DNA of 64,000 nt from Natronolimnobius sp. AArcel1 (GCF_011043775.1 NZ_JAAKXY010000006.1:372001-436000); one strand, 5' to 3'. Shown: positions 37,224-46,906, counted from the first letter of the stretch. Notes: generated from the sequence alone by a model not told the origin. Made by a program: numbers and translations.

Positions 37224-37535
37224 TCAGTGACGTCCGTACAACGAGTACATAATCGCGAGCAGCCCGAGCAGCCGGCTCACGTTCTCGAGGAAGACTGTCA
37301 CGATCTGATCAACCGTCGTGAAACTGGTGGTGACGACGTTGACGAGGAACGGACACAGTGTCAACAGGAGCAAGCCAACGGCGAGATACAGCATGGACGA
37401 GGCATCATTGCGCCGGTAGCCGCGGTAGGCTTGGTACGCGATGATCGTGCCGATCAGCGCGACGAGAAAGAGACTCGCGATGGTCAAGAGCTCGAAGAGC
37501 GTGGCATCAGCGACCCAGATGCGGCCGTTGCTCAT
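37224..37535 (-). CDS. Small three-helix membrane protein (DUF7521-like)
   Basis: This 103-residue protein has three predicted membrane helices: LFELLTIASLFLVALIGTII, MLYLAVGLLLLTLCPFLVNV and VTVFLENVSRLLGLLAIMYS. Its ATG overlaps the stop of the winged-helix gene as ATGA. Such regulator/membrane pairs are common in haloarchaea, where the membrane partner is thought to sense or gate a signal; this is inference from arrangement. Confidence 0.8.
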   Translation of the reverse strand: MSNGRIWVADATLFELLTIASLFLVALIGTIIAYQAYRGYRRNDASSMLYLAVGLLLLTLCPFLVNVVTTSFTTVDQIVTVFLENVSRLLGLLAIMYSLYGRH

Positions 37536-37882
37536 CGCATCCCCTCCCACATGCGAGTGAACTTGTCCGCAACGTCGCCATCATCCTCGTAGCTCAACTC
37601 GAGATCGAACGCCCCATCCTCGAGCGAGAGCTCTAGCCGATCCAGATTCGCGCTGTAGACGCTATAGTGGTTTCCGTCCGAGGCGAGTTCGGTTTCTTCG
37701 GTCACGAGGCGACACTCCTCGAGGCGGTCGAGTCGGCGATAGATCGTCGGGAGGGATGCGTCACACCGCTCACTCAAGGTACTGGCAGACATGGGTTCGA
37801 CGCTCGTATGTGTGAGGATGTCCCGCGCGTACTCGTCGTCGAGAATGGCGAGCACCGTCGAAAGATCAGGCTCCTCACTCAC
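37532..37882 (-). CDS. Winged-helix regulator (ArsR-like/HTH_20)
   Basis: This 116-residue regulator begins (GTG start) MSEEPDLSTVLAILDDEYAR, then DILTHTSVEPMSASTLSERC, DASLPTIYRRLDRLEECRLV, and a C-terminal beta segment YSVYSANLDRLELSLEDG. The HTH is of the ArsR-like class with the recognition helix PTIYRRLDRL. It is translationally coupled to the membrane protein. The usual targets are its own operon or an adjacent gene. Confidence 0.88.
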   Translation of the reverse strand: MSEEPDLSTVLAILDDEYARDILTHTSVEPMSASTLSERCDASLPTIYRRLDRLEECRLVTEETELASDGNHYSVYSANLDRLELSLEDGAFDLELSYEDDGDVADKFTRMWEGMR

Positions 37883-38128
37883 TGGTAGCTGATCGTTCTG
37901 GTATGAGTATCAAAAGCAGTCCGGTTTTTCTGACCCAGAAAACACTCAGTATCGGAAGAGTGAGTGGTGTTCGCACAACTCACTCGAGGAACAGTCCTTC
38001 TCGAGGGAGTATTTTGTCCGTACGTGATGGACAACGTTGGATATACTGGTGAGTGAGAGCACAGCCCAGATGAACGAGTACGACCGGTATCCAGGCCATA
38101 ACTAACCCCACAAAGTCGCTGAGTATCG

Positions 38129-38752
38129 ATGATGTGGCCGTGGGAACACGCAATTGTTGGCTATCTCGCGTATTCACTGTTCTGTCACCTCGTGTTTCGG
38201 CGCTCGCCGACCGGACTCGAGGCGTTTGCAGCGGTGTTTGCGTCCGTCTTACCAGATATAATCGATAAGCCGCTGGCGTGGGAGTACGGCGTCTTTCAGA
38301 CGGGCTATGCGCTTGGGCACTCGATCTTTTTCGCCGTTCCGCTCTCGATTGCGGTTGGCGTGCTCGCCCACTGGGCGGGACGGGGGTCGGCTGGCGTCGC
38401 ATTCGGGTTGGGATATCTGCTCCATCTTCCCTCGGACGTCCTCGATGGCTACGTTCGGGAGGGACAGGCCCATCCGGAACTGATGCTCTGGCCGCTCGAG
38501 ACGGTAACCGAACACGACCACGGGCAGGGCTTTACCGACCAGTTCTGGCTGCTGTTCACCCGATATCAGCAGGACCTGCTCGCGGGCGATCTCTCGACGT
38601 ACATGTGGATACAGCTCGGATTAGCGGGCTTCGTCGGCCTGCTCTGGCTGTATGATGGCGCGCCGGTTCTCCGTGAACCGTTGTACTGGGTCGGACACAG
38701 ACTCCGTGGTCTTCTTTCAGGTCGGACAACCCGCGACGACCGGACTCGGTGA
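38129..38752 (+). CDS. Membrane-bound metal-dependent hydrolase, YdjM-like
   Basis: This 207-residue multi-helix membrane protein of the YdjM/DUF457 family has putative metal ligands in PWEHAIVGYLAYSL, VLPDIIDKPLAW, ALGHSIFFAVPL and GYLLHLPSDVLDG, the H..., D, H, H-x-D set of the family. About four or five helices are seen. Hydrolase activity is named by family, not proven. It lies upstream of the surface-glycan locus and may belong to it. Confidence 0.82.
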   Translation: MMWPWEHAIVGYLAYSLFCHLVFRRSPTGLEAFAAVFASVLPDIIDKPLAWEYGVFQTGYALGHSIFFAVPLSIAVGVLAHWAGRGSAGVAFGLGYLLHLPSDVLDGYVREGQAHPELMLWPLETVTEHDHGQGFTDQFWLLFTRYQQDLLAGDLSTYMWIQLGLAGFVGLLWLYDGAPVLREPLYWVGHRLRGLLSGRTTRDDRTR

Positions 38753-39014
38753 CTCGCATATCGTCGTCAGATCCCAGCCAAACCTGTTGCCGGTATGGAC
38801 ATCCATTCACTGGATAATGTCGTCATTTACTATCCTCCTGTTTCCGATGAGAGTCTAGCTGTAATGAGCGATACGAACCGGTGTGATCGATTTTCGACGC
38901 ACGCCCCTCGTGAGTTGCTGCAATGGTCCCCCTCCTCACAGCAGCGGCTTCCACGCGGGCACCCCCTCGGAATTCATCGACACGAACGACCGGCACTCGC
39001 CGGTGGGTGGAATC

Positions 39015-40136
39015 ATGCCTGATACGACCGACTTGAGCGCCAGCGCAGCCGAGTCGACTAACTCGAACGTTCCGGTCTCGCCGACGACCGCCGCGACTGA
39101 ACTGCTCGAGCCAGCTCGTGTCCAGACACTTCCCGGCGATGCGGAGTTCGCCCTCTGTCTGACCCACGATGTCGACCGGCCGTATAAGGGCATCCGGTCG
39201 TTGTACTACGCGACACAGGACCGTCCCGCCTATCACCTCCGGTCGGCACTCGATCGCTCGAATCCCTACTGGCAGTTCGAGGAAATCATGGAACTCGAGG
39301 CCGAGCTGGGTGTTCGGTCGGCGTTTTACTTCCTGAACGAACAGCACCTCCTCGCAGACCGCTCGCCTCGAGAGTGGCTCTCGCCAGCAAATTGGGTGCA
39401 ACACCTCGGCCGGTACGACGTGACCGCGCCCGAGATTATCGACGTAATCCAGACGCTCGACGAGGGCGGCTGGGAGGTTGGCCTTCACGGCTCGTATCAC
39501 ACGGCAACCGACCGCGAGCGACTCCGTGAAGAGAAAACCCTCCTCGAGTCCGTCCTCGAGAAACCGATTCGTGGCGGACGCCAACACCATCTGCGACTCG
39601 AGAACCCCGAGACGTGGCACCATCACCGCGCAATCGGCCTCGAGTACGACGCGAGTTTAGGCTCGAGCACTGAGTGTGGCTTTCATGAGGGCTATCACCC
39701 GGTGCGGCCGTTTGGCGATGAGTTCGTCGTCTTCCCACTGACAGTGATGGATCAGGCGCTGCCGGATCCCGCGACGACGTTCGACGCTGCTCAGCGGACC
39801 TGCGAGCGACTGCTGCTCGAGGCGATGAACCACGGCGGCGTGATGACCGTGCTCTGGCATCCGCGCTTTTTCAACGAACAGGAGTATCCCGGTCACCGGG
39901 CGCTGTATCGGTGGGTCGTCGAACGCGCACTCGAGTTAGGTGCGTGGGTTGGCTCGCCCGGCGAGTTCTGTACGGCGCTGGAACTCGAGAGCGAACGCGA
40001 GCGCACGCGCGAACGTGAGCATGAACTCGAGCATTCGACACACGAGCGACCACAGTCGAGTCAGCACGCCGAGCAGAACCGCCTCCTTGAGGAGGCGCCA
40101 CCAACTGGTGTCTCAGCGGTCCGAGGTGAACCATGA
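39015..40136 (+). CDS. Polysaccharide deacetylase-fold protein
   Basis: This 373-residue protein carries a NodB-like domain. Motif 1 is LTHDVDRPYKGI (residues 49-60), and motif 2 HGSYH is at 158-162 with the two His spaced HxxxH. RQHHLRLENPETWHHH and a late HPRFF fit the rest. It resembles the family linked to bacterial exopolysaccharide clusters. The C-terminal 60 residues are a charged Glu/Arg-rich tail. I used the ATG at 39015. Its stop overlaps the next start (ATGA), coupling it to a surface protein. Confidence 0.85.
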   Translation: MPDTTDLSASAAESTNSNVPVSPTTAATELLEPARVQTLPGDAEFALCLTHDVDRPYKGIRSLYYATQDRPAYHLRSALDRSNPYWQFEEIMELEAELGVRSAFYFLNEQHLLADRSPREWLSPANWVQHLGRYDVTAPEIIDVIQTLDEGGWEVGLHGSYHTATDRERLREEKTLLESVLEKPIRGGRQHHLRLENPETWHHHRAIGLEYDASLGSSTECGFHEGYHPVRPFGDEFVVFPLTVMDQALPDPATTFDAAQRTCERLLLEAMNHGGVMTVLWHPRFFNEQEYPGHRALYRWVVERALELGAWVGSPGEFCTALELESERERTREREHELEHSTHERPQSSQHAEQNRLLEEAPPTGVSAVRGEP

Positions 40137-41494
40137 ACGAGAAAGTGATCGCGGTTGCACTGGTCGCGCTCGTTGCCTTTGGCGGGATCGCGGCAGTGGC
40201 CCAGCCAGTTGCAGCCTCGAGCACCCAACCGTCGGCAAACGACGAGCATGTCGTCGAACAGGACGGCGAGTGCTACCCGATCGAGGCACTGACCTCGAGT
40301 GGCACTGTCGAGGCGTTCTATGACTACCGGAACCACGAGACGCATCCGGAGGATGTTGATCGGATGTACAGTTCCTATGGCACTGAACACCTACAAGAGG
40401 ACAATACGAGCGTGCTGTTCCTCCACGAAGGCACTGATGGAATGAGCCTCGTCATGATCCACGACCAGGTTGATGGCGACACGACGGGTGGCGTTGCAAC
40501 CTTCGAGATTACGGGTGCGCCTGCCGAGGCAGAGTGGGTCGTCCAGGACGACCTCTACGATAGTGAGGAGAACATGGTTGAGTGGTACGACGAGGATGGC
40601 TGGCTCGGTGCTGACTGGATCTGGAGCGAGGCGCGAACCGACGGCGGCGCGATTCAGGGTGGACTCAACGATGACTTCGCCATGACGATTCACCCAGCGT
40701 TCAACGAGGACGCGGCACTCTACGATGTTGAAGACATTTACGACCCGGACTTCCACGAGAACGGAACGATCGACGACTGGGAGGTCCTCTCGGGCGATAG
40801 TGATGACCCAGACCGGACCGACCTCGACCTCGACGAGCCAGTGACGATCCGAACTGGATCGTGTGATGGCCCATCGGTTAGCTACGACCAGCCGGGTGAC
40901 GGCGACACAGACGAACTCACCGCCACCATCGACGGCGCGGACGCGTCCGACGAGATCGCACTCCAGCCACTCTCCGGCACCGATTCGGTCGCCACGTTCG
41001 ACGACATCACGATGACCGACGTCGACGGCAACGGCTCCGTAACGTTCGCAAACGACGCTGATGGCCTCCCCGACACCCCGAGCGATATCGAGACGTTCTC
41101 CTCGCTTTCAGTCACCAGTGACTCACTCGAGGACTCGAGCGCGACGGTCTCGTTCAGCGTCGATGCGGATACGCTCGAGGAACACCAGCTCTCGCCGGAT
41201 GAGGTTGCACTGTACGAAGCCGATGGCGACGAGTGGGAACAGGTGCCAACGTCGGTCACCGACCAGACTGGCTCGGAGTATCGCTACAGCGCAGACATCT
41301 CGTCGCTCGAGGGGCTCATGATCGGCGAGCAACAAGAACAGTTGACTGACGATGATTCGGCGGACGGGACGGACTCGAGCGGCGCTGATGACGATGGTGC
41401 ATCCTCGATGCCTGGCTTCGCGGTCGGCAGCGCACTGAGCGCCCTTGCGGTACTCTGTGTTGCACTCGCCGCCCGCACGCGGTTGAGCCAGTAA
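40133..41494 (+). CDS. Secreted surface protein with PGF-CTERM anchor
   Basis: This 453-residue exported protein begins with signal peptide VIAVALVALVAFGGIAAVAQ (cleavage perhaps after VAA). It ends with an acidic linker and the tripartite tail MPGFAVGSALSALAVLCVAL followed by RTRLSQ. The PGF motif and hydrophobic helix predict archaeosortase-dependent lipid anchoring. The second half (about 260-420) has immunoglobulin-like features resembling the region often found before PGF tails. Coupling to the deacetylase gene suggests a shared surface role. Confidence 0.85.
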   Translation: MNEKVIAVALVALVAFGGIAAVAQPVAASSTQPSANDEHVVEQDGECYPIEALTSSGTVEAFYDYRNHETHPEDVDRMYSSYGTEHLQEDNTSVLFLHEGTDGMSLVMIHDQVDGDTTGGVATFEITGAPAEAEWVVQDDLYDSEENMVEWYDEDGWLGADWIWSEARTDGGAIQGGLNDDFAMTIHPAFNEDAALYDVEDIYDPDFHENGTIDDWEVLSGDSDDPDRTDLDLDEPVTIRTGSCDGPSVSYDQPGDGDTDELTATIDGADASDEIALQPLSGTDSVATFDDITMTDVDGNGSVTFANDADGLPDTPSDIETFSSLSVTSDSLEDSSATVSFSVDADTLEEHQLSPDEVALYEADGDEWEQVPTSVTDQTGSEYRYSADISSLEGLMIGEQQEQLTDDDSADGTDSSGADDDGASSMPGFAVGSALSALAVLCVALAARTRLSQ

Positions 41495-41503
41495 CGACTC
41501 CCG

Positions 41504-41519
41504 TATTTTCTACTTATTT
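41504..41519 (+). terminator. T-rich tract between convergent genes
   Basis: TATTTTCTACTTATTT lies between the PGF-CTERM gene and the convergent phosphoesterase gene. Archaeal transcripts often stop at T-rich tracts; here it could end plus-strand transcription. The call rests on composition only. Confidence 0.35.
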
Positions 41520-42869
41520 GCTTGGAGAGTGTGTTTCGTCGGCGTACTCGAGTGACGACTCCGAGTGCTCGAGGGGGACGACCGATCGGTCAGGAAGCGT
41601 CGGGGTCGGGGCGCGCCCGAGCGTGAGCAGTCGTTCGGTGCGCGTTAACTCCTCGGCGCTTGGATCGGATTTTGCAATCTCTTCGTACTTGACGACGATT
41701 GCGTCGTCGGCCGTCGCGATGCGGACGACACACAGCTGATAGGACGGGTAGTAGACTGGCGGGAGCACGCCAGTGACCACGTTGCGTCGATGTAATCGCT
41801 TGAGCCACGTGCCGGTGTTAACGAGTACGCGATCGTCAACCCTGTTCGTCGTCGGCCGGTGGGTATGACCGTAACAGAACACCGCTGTCTCCGGGTGTTC
41901 GGAAAACACCGCTCGAGCCGCCTCGATGTATGGCGTGTCAGGGTCGACGGTGAGATCGCCCTCGAGGACACCGAAACGGTCGACCGTGTGGCCGAAATCG
42001 CGAAGGATGAGATACGCAGGGATACTGACGACGAGCAGGGAGGAAACGACGGCCACGGTGGCAACGAGCAGGAAGTGGACGGCTTCGCCGACAAGTCCCA
42101 GTTGCGCCAGGACGGCATCTGCTGTTTCGACTGGCAGTGTCCACACTCCGGCGACGTCGAGTACGGCAAGCACCGCCAGAATCACACTAAGGTTAAACAA
42201 CAGGAGAAACGGCACCAGACTGTATCGCAAGAGTGGATTCATCTCCCGATAAAAGTACTTCGAGAGCAACCAGCGCGGGACGCGCTCAGTCGGTGTCACC
42301 GCTTGCACGTCTTTGAGCCAGTTGTATCGCCCACGCTCTGAGAGGCGCCCAGCACGACTCGTCACGAGCGTATTGTAATAGTATCCAAGCGGCGTCTCGT
42401 AGGGATTGCCAAAGTCTTCGAAGCGATTGTTCTCGTCCTGCTGGTGGCCGTGTTCGAAGTGAATGGTTCGCTCGCCGATCGGACGAGTCATCGACGTAGC
42501 CTGCACGAGTGTGATGTTGTACTTCGCGAGCAGGTCGACGTACTCATCGTGGGCAGCAAGTTCACTGTCGTGATTGCCCGGCAAGAGCGTAATCGGTATT
42601 TCCGCACCGGTCGCACGCAACTGCTCGAATAGCTCGGGATAGCGCTCGATCAGCGCCTCGAGTTTAGCAATGCCAGTGTGTTCAGTCACTTCCCACAGGC
42701 CGAACGCATCGCCGTTGATTACCAACTCGGCGTTCTCGTCAGTCATTTCGAGGCGCTCGAGAAAGGCGAGCAACTCCTCGAGAAAGTCGACGGTTCCCAG
42801 CTGTTCGTCACCGCCCATGTGGAGGTCACTGATGACGTAGTAGACCGGGTCGCTGGGGGAATCTGCCAT
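41514..42869 (-). CDS. Membrane-anchored metallophosphoesterase
   Basis: This 451-residue calcineurin-like phosphoesterase has motifs in order: SDLHMGGD (Asp15, His17), NGDAF (Asp54), LPGNHD (99-101) and FEHGHQQ (140-142). Two hydrophobic helices follow (about 217-240 and 264-288), and then the last metal motif YGHTHRP (334-339). All metal ligands are present, but a membrane hairpin is inserted between the fourth and fifth motifs. The active site should face the cytoplasm if both halves fold together. It resembles the LpxH/UDP-sugar pyrophosphatase group. The substrate might be a lipid-linked phosphate of the glycan locus. Confidence 0.85.
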   Translation of the reverse strand: MADSPSDPVYYVISDLHMGGDEQLGTVDFLEELLAFLERLEMTDENAELVINGDAFGLWEVTEHTGIAKLEALIERYPELFEQLRATGAEIPITLLPGNHDSELAAHDEYVDLLAKYNITLVQATSMTRPIGERTIHFEHGHQQDENNRFEDFGNPYETPLGYYYNTLVTSRAGRLSERGRYNWLKDVQAVTPTERVPRWLLSKYFYREMNPLLRYSLVPFLLLFNLSVILAVLAVLDVAGVWTLPVETADAVLAQLGLVGEAVHFLLVATVAVVSSLLVVSIPAYLILRDFGHTVDRFGVLEGDLTVDPDTPYIEAARAVFSEHPETAVFCYGHTHRPTTNRVDDRVLVNTGTWLKRLHRRNVVTGVLPPVYYPSYQLCVVRIATADDAIVVKYEEIAKSDPSAEELTRTERLLTLGRAPTPTLPDRSVVPLEHSESSLEYADETHSPSK

Positions 42870-43094
42870 AGGGCCACCGAGTCAACATCGAAGAACACTA
42901 TAGTGGTACTCCCGGCGGGTCGCAAGGCAGCGCGAAACAGACACCGCGCAGAACACATACGGTTTACTGTACGTCATTTCTGGCGCACCCGCTGCCCGCG
43001 TTGCGGGTGCAACGGTGGACTCGCTGCACTCGCCCACCGAGACTCGTCTCACACAGGTCGACTCACCGCCGGTACATCGGTACAGCAATCCGTA

Positions 43095-44213
43095 TCAGTC
43101 GCCGCCAACACCGACCGATTGTGCCGGTTCGTGCGCGGCCACTTGACTGAACTGTGAGAGTGACTCGAGTCCGTCGACATAGCCCTGCTCGGTTGCAACA
43201 TCAACGATCACGTCCGTCAGGTTGACCTTGTCCGCGAGGAAGGCGTTACGCCGACGACGCCAGGTCTCTGCCGTATCGTCGGCCTCGAGCAACGTCGTCG
43301 CCTGTTCGATGATCTCATCCGCCGAGGCCACGTTGTGGATCAGGCCCTGATTCTCGAGTTCGACGAAGTTGCCCATGTCGTCTTCGCCGACGAACGAGTT
43401 CGAGCGGATCGCAGGCGTCCCGAGCAGTGCAGCCTCGGTGACCATCGTCTGCGTGTCTGCGACCAGTAGGTCTGCCTCGGCGAGTACGTCGTGGAGCAGC
43501 GCCGGGTGGAGATCAAACGGCCGGGCTGGCAGCCCCTCGAGGTCAGCGTCACCACCTTCGTCGGAGACGAGCACCGTTGCGTCCTCGTCGAGTCGCCCAA
43601 TAATCCGTTGCTGATCCTCGCTCGTGATCCCCTGTTTGCCCACGTCGTGCTGGGAGCCAAAGGCGTTGAGCCGGAGGATTGCGTAGGACTCGTCGGTCTC
43701 GAGGCCGAGTCGGTCGCGGACCGAGGGGTTCGACTCGTACACTTCGGGGTGAAGGTACGCACACTCTTTGAGGCCGGGGAAGACGTGGTGATCCTCGCCC
43801 AGATCCTTCCGGAACGTATTCGGCGTCAGAATTGTGCGGGCAAACGGCGTCGAGATCGTGTGATCGAACGACGCCGGCTCGGAGTCGATAAGCAAGACAG
43901 TCGGAGTTCGCGTTACTGCGCCGGTGTGGGCTGCATACGCGCCCATCCCGAAGATGAGATCCGGGTCGAATCGTCGCGCGCTCGCAATTGCGCGGACGTA
44001 ATGGGCCGGCAGTTGACTCATCAGCGACCCTTTGGAGGTGTCACAGGAGCCATAGACCGTGTGTGGAAGATCGTACCACTCGAGCAAATCCGTCGTGCAG
44101 GTGTATTCCCGCGCGAGGACGAGTACGTCGTGGCCACGGTCACGCAGCCGTTCGACGGCGTGTTTGTACAGATGAACGTGCGCCGGGGTGTTAGTGAAAA
44201 ACAGGTACTTCAT
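43095..44213 (-). CDS. DUF354 family GT-B-fold protein
   Basis: This 372-residue protein of the DUF354 family has a GT-B-like fold related to UDP-GlcNAc 2-epimerases. It begins MKYLFFTNTPAHVHLYKHAV, followed by LRDRGHDVLVLAREYTCTT. Further marks are LIFGMGAYAAHTGAVTRTP, SEPASFDHTISTPFA and ADLLVADTQTMVTEAALLG, the last being the nucleotide-sugar-binding region. I used the ATG ending at 44213. Members occur in glycan clusters, but the reaction is unproven. Confidence 0.9.
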   Translation of the reverse strand: MKYLFFTNTPAHVHLYKHAVERLRDRGHDVLVLAREYTCTTDLLEWYDLPHTVYGSCDTSKGSLMSQLPAHYVRAIASARRFDPDLIFGMGAYAAHTGAVTRTPTVLLIDSEPASFDHTISTPFARTILTPNTFRKDLGEDHHVFPGLKECAYLHPEVYESNPSVRDRLGLETDESYAILRLNAFGSQHDVGKQGITSEDQQRIIGRLDEDATVLVSDEGGDADLEGLPARPFDLHPALLHDVLAEADLLVADTQTMVTEAALLGTPAIRSNSFVGEDDMGNFVELENQGLIHNVASADEIIEQATTLLEADDTAETWRRRRNAFLADKVNLTDVIVDVATEQGYVDGLESLSQFSQVAAHEPAQSVGVGGD

Positions 44214-44347
44214 GCTGAAAGGCACCGTAGACTGTCTGTCTGGATGCCGAAGGTTTGTTATCTGGCTCGTACCGCCAGTTTTGGCCACACAAACAACCGG
44301 CAGTCATCCCCTGTCGGCGCGATTCGAACGGTAGCAGGCGTATAATA

Positions 44348-45700
44348 ATGGGTTCTCCGGTGGATCACCCACTGATGCAGTCACAAGGACTCGGACGTTC
44401 CGACCCCACCACACAGGCCGAGACGGATGGCCGTCCTCGAGCCGTCGATCACTATCTCTCAGTTCTGGATTCGACGCTCGCGTACGCTCGTCGCCGTGAC
44501 TATGCCGGACCGGATTACGGTGACGGGATGAGTAGCAAGCTGTTACAGGCTGCCCCAATCGAAAATCGCTTCGTGAATCTGGTCGTCCAGGAACTCGTCA
44601 AACGCAGTCCGGTCAATATCCGCCCACTGTTGCGCGTCGAACACCGCCGAAATTACAAGGGAACAGCGCTGTTTACGATGGCAAATCTGAACTTCGACAC
44701 CTACACGAGCGCCGATGAGGGCTCGAGGCGGCGGTTCGATCCACGAGCTGAAGCCGACCACCTTGCCCAGTGGCTCGTCGACGAGAGCCTCGAGGGCTAC
44801 AGCGGCTTCTGTGGCGGCCATCGACACGAGATCCAACACTTCCACACAAAGGGCGTTCCGAGCGACCCGGATATTGTCTCGACAGCCTACGCCGTCAAAT
44901 CGCTCTTGCAGGCGACGGAACACGGACTCGGCGACGAGTACGCCGAGACCGCTCGTAGCGCGGTTGAGTTCCTCATCGAGGATCTGGACTACCGAGAAGT
45001 CGAGGACGGCGCGAAAATCGACTACCATCTGAACCATCCCGACGACTCCTATACACTCAACTCCGCGGCCCTCGGCGCGGGAATGCTGATCGACCTCTAC
45101 GAACATTTCGGCGAGGAGGATCTGATCGAGCGTGCGACAAATATTCTGGACCACATCGCGGCCAACCAGACAGACATCGGCGGCTGGCCATATCGCATCC
45201 CCGCCGACGCCTCACATCTGTCGATGGACAGCCATCACAACGGCTTCATCATCGAGGTCTTCCAGCGCTATCGTGACGTGGTTGACGCCGACCGCTACGA
45301 CGACACCCTCGAGTCTGCACTCGAGTTCTACCGCGAGGAGCTATTCGAACTCGACGGCGCGCCGAACTTCGACGAATCCAACGCCTACCCGCGTGACATT
45401 CACGCGAGTACGCAAGGAATACTGGTCTTTACCCGGGAGGGTGACCTCGAGTTCGCCGACCGAATCCTGCGCTGGGTGCTCGCGAATCTGCAGGTCGATG
45501 GCACGGAAGGCGAGTTCTACTATCGGCAGTATCGCCATCACACGAAACGCGTCACGCTGATGCGGTGGTGTCAGGGCTGGATGTCCTATGCCATGTCGGA
45601 GTTCCTGCTGGCCTGCCAAACCGACGGCGTACAGGAGACAGCACTCGACTCCGAAATCGAAGTCGAACAACTCGAGTCAACGCCACAGCCAAACGCATGA
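44348..45700 (+). CDS. Alpha/alpha-toroid (six-hairpin-like) protein
   Basis: This 450-residue soluble protein has repeated helix-loop units of the alpha/alpha-toroid type, with segments such as DIVSTAYAVKSLLQATEHG, SYTLNSAALGAGMLIDLYEH and IGGWPYRIPADASHLSMDSH. These barrels are found in glycosidases, glycan epimerases and terpene cyclases. No catalytic residue can be assigned with certainty. Homologues are sometimes mislabelled as ABC permeases, but no membrane helix is seen. It overlaps the GT4 gene as ATGA. Confidence 0.72.
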   Translation: MGSPVDHPLMQSQGLGRSDPTTQAETDGRPRAVDHYLSVLDSTLAYARRRDYAGPDYGDGMSSKLLQAAPIENRFVNLVVQELVKRSPVNIRPLLRVEHRRNYKGTALFTMANLNFDTYTSADEGSRRRFDPRAEADHLAQWLVDESLEGYSGFCGGHRHEIQHFHTKGVPSDPDIVSTAYAVKSLLQATEHGLGDEYAETARSAVEFLIEDLDYREVEDGAKIDYHLNHPDDSYTLNSAALGAGMLIDLYEHFGEEDLIERATNILDHIAANQTDIGGWPYRIPADASHLSMDSHHNGFIIEVFQRYRDVVDADRYDDTLESALEFYREELFELDGAPNFDESNAYPRDIHASTQGILVFTREGDLEFADRILRWVLANLQVDGTEGEFYYRQYRHHTKRVTLMRWCQGWMSYAMSEFLLACQTDGVQETALDSEIEVEQLESTPQPNA

Positions 45701-46893
45701 GCGAGACAACCGCCGACACCGAACGCGCAACCACCGACGCCAGCGCCGAGACAGACGCGCGAGCGCGCTGGCGAGCGCCAGTCGAGCCGATGGGCGACAC
45801 CGATGCAGCGGGCGCTCGAGTGCTGGTACTGACCGGACTCGGGCACAAGAACGCTCTCCACTACGGGCCGCTTGCAGACATCGCCGAGGAGATGACGCTC
45901 GTTTGCCTCGACCCGGACCACGTCGGCGAGATCGAGAACGCAAACTACGTGCAGGTGCCCGACTTCGGGCCACGAATCCTGCGGGTGCTCATGCTCTTTG
46001 TTGTCGCTCTGCTCGAGGGCTATCGCAACGAGTACGACACCGTCGCCTCGATTTCGCTGGTGCCGTACGGCCTCTACGCGCTCGCGTTGAAGAAGCTCTA
46101 CGGCTATCAGGCGTTTCTCGGGATCATCGGGATCGACCTCGATCACCACGCCGAGCAGTGGTACGGCGCGGGGCCGCGCTGGGCGTTCAGACAGTTCGAT
46201 GCCGTCTCCGTTCCCGGCTCCGACCACGCCGAGCGCCTCCTCGAGTATGGTCTCGAGCGGGATCGCATCCACATCTTGACGAACGCCATCGATACCGACA
46301 CCTACCACCCGATCCCGGCCGACATCGACACCGCGTACGACTTCGTCTGGGTTGGCCGCTTCGGCCCCGAGAAAGATCCCGTCCTGTTCGTCGAGGCGCT
46401 TGCCGAACTCGAGGCCCGCGACACCGACTTTCAGGCAGTCATGGTCGGCAACGGCACGCTCCGAACCGAGGTCATCGATGCGGTCGCCGCCCACGGCCTC
46501 GAGGATCGGATCGACTTCGCGGGCTGGGTTGATGAACCGCTGTCGTACTACCGCCAGTCGGATACGTTCGTGTTGACCTCACGTCGGGATGCCCTGCCGC
46601 TTGCGATGCTCGAGGCGATGGCGTCAGGTCTGCCCGCTGTCGTCCCCGATATCGGCTCGGTAACTGACGCGGTCACAGACGGCGAAAACGGTGTTGTCGT
46701 CGACAGTCGACACCCACGGGCGCTCGCAGCGGCGATGGAACGCTGTCTTGACGACGAGTATCGAGGCCCGCTCGCCGAGGCCGCACCCGACGTTCGTGAG
46801 TCAGTTTCGATGGACGAGGCCGAGACGGACTGGCGAAACATTCTCACGACGCTTGGAAACAAGAACACAGCCGTCTCGAGCACTCGAGACTGA
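45697..46893 (+). CDS. Glycosyltransferase family 4 protein
   Basis: This 398-residue GT-B glycosyltransferase uses a nucleotide sugar as donor. It has a short acidic N-terminus, then VLVLTGLGHKNALHYGPLAD and SVPGSDHAERLLEYGLERD. FVWVGRFGPEKDP marks the start of the C-terminal Rossmann domain, and SRRDALPLAMLEAMASGLP is the donor-binding E-x7-E region, with its first Glu replaced by Asp. It is translationally coupled to the toroid gene before it. The sugar and acceptor are unknown. Confidence 0.92.
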   Translation: MSETTADTERATTDASAETDARARWRAPVEPMGDTDAAGARVLVLTGLGHKNALHYGPLADIAEEMTLVCLDPDHVGEIENANYVQVPDFGPRILRVLMLFVVALLEGYRNEYDTVASISLVPYGLYALALKKLYGYQAFLGIIGIDLDHHAEQWYGAGPRWAFRQFDAVSVPGSDHAERLLEYGLERDRIHILTNAIDTDTYHPIPADIDTAYDFVWVGRFGPEKDPVLFVEALAELEARDTDFQAVMVGNGTLRTEVIDAVAAHGLEDRIDFAGWVDEPLSYYRQSDTFVLTSRRDALPLAMLEAMASGLPAVVPDIGSVTDAVTDGENGVVVDSRHPRALAAAMERCLDDEYRGPLAEAAPDVRESVSMDEAETDWRNILTTLGNKNTAVSSTRD

Positions 46894-46906
46894 CGCGACC
46901 ACGACC

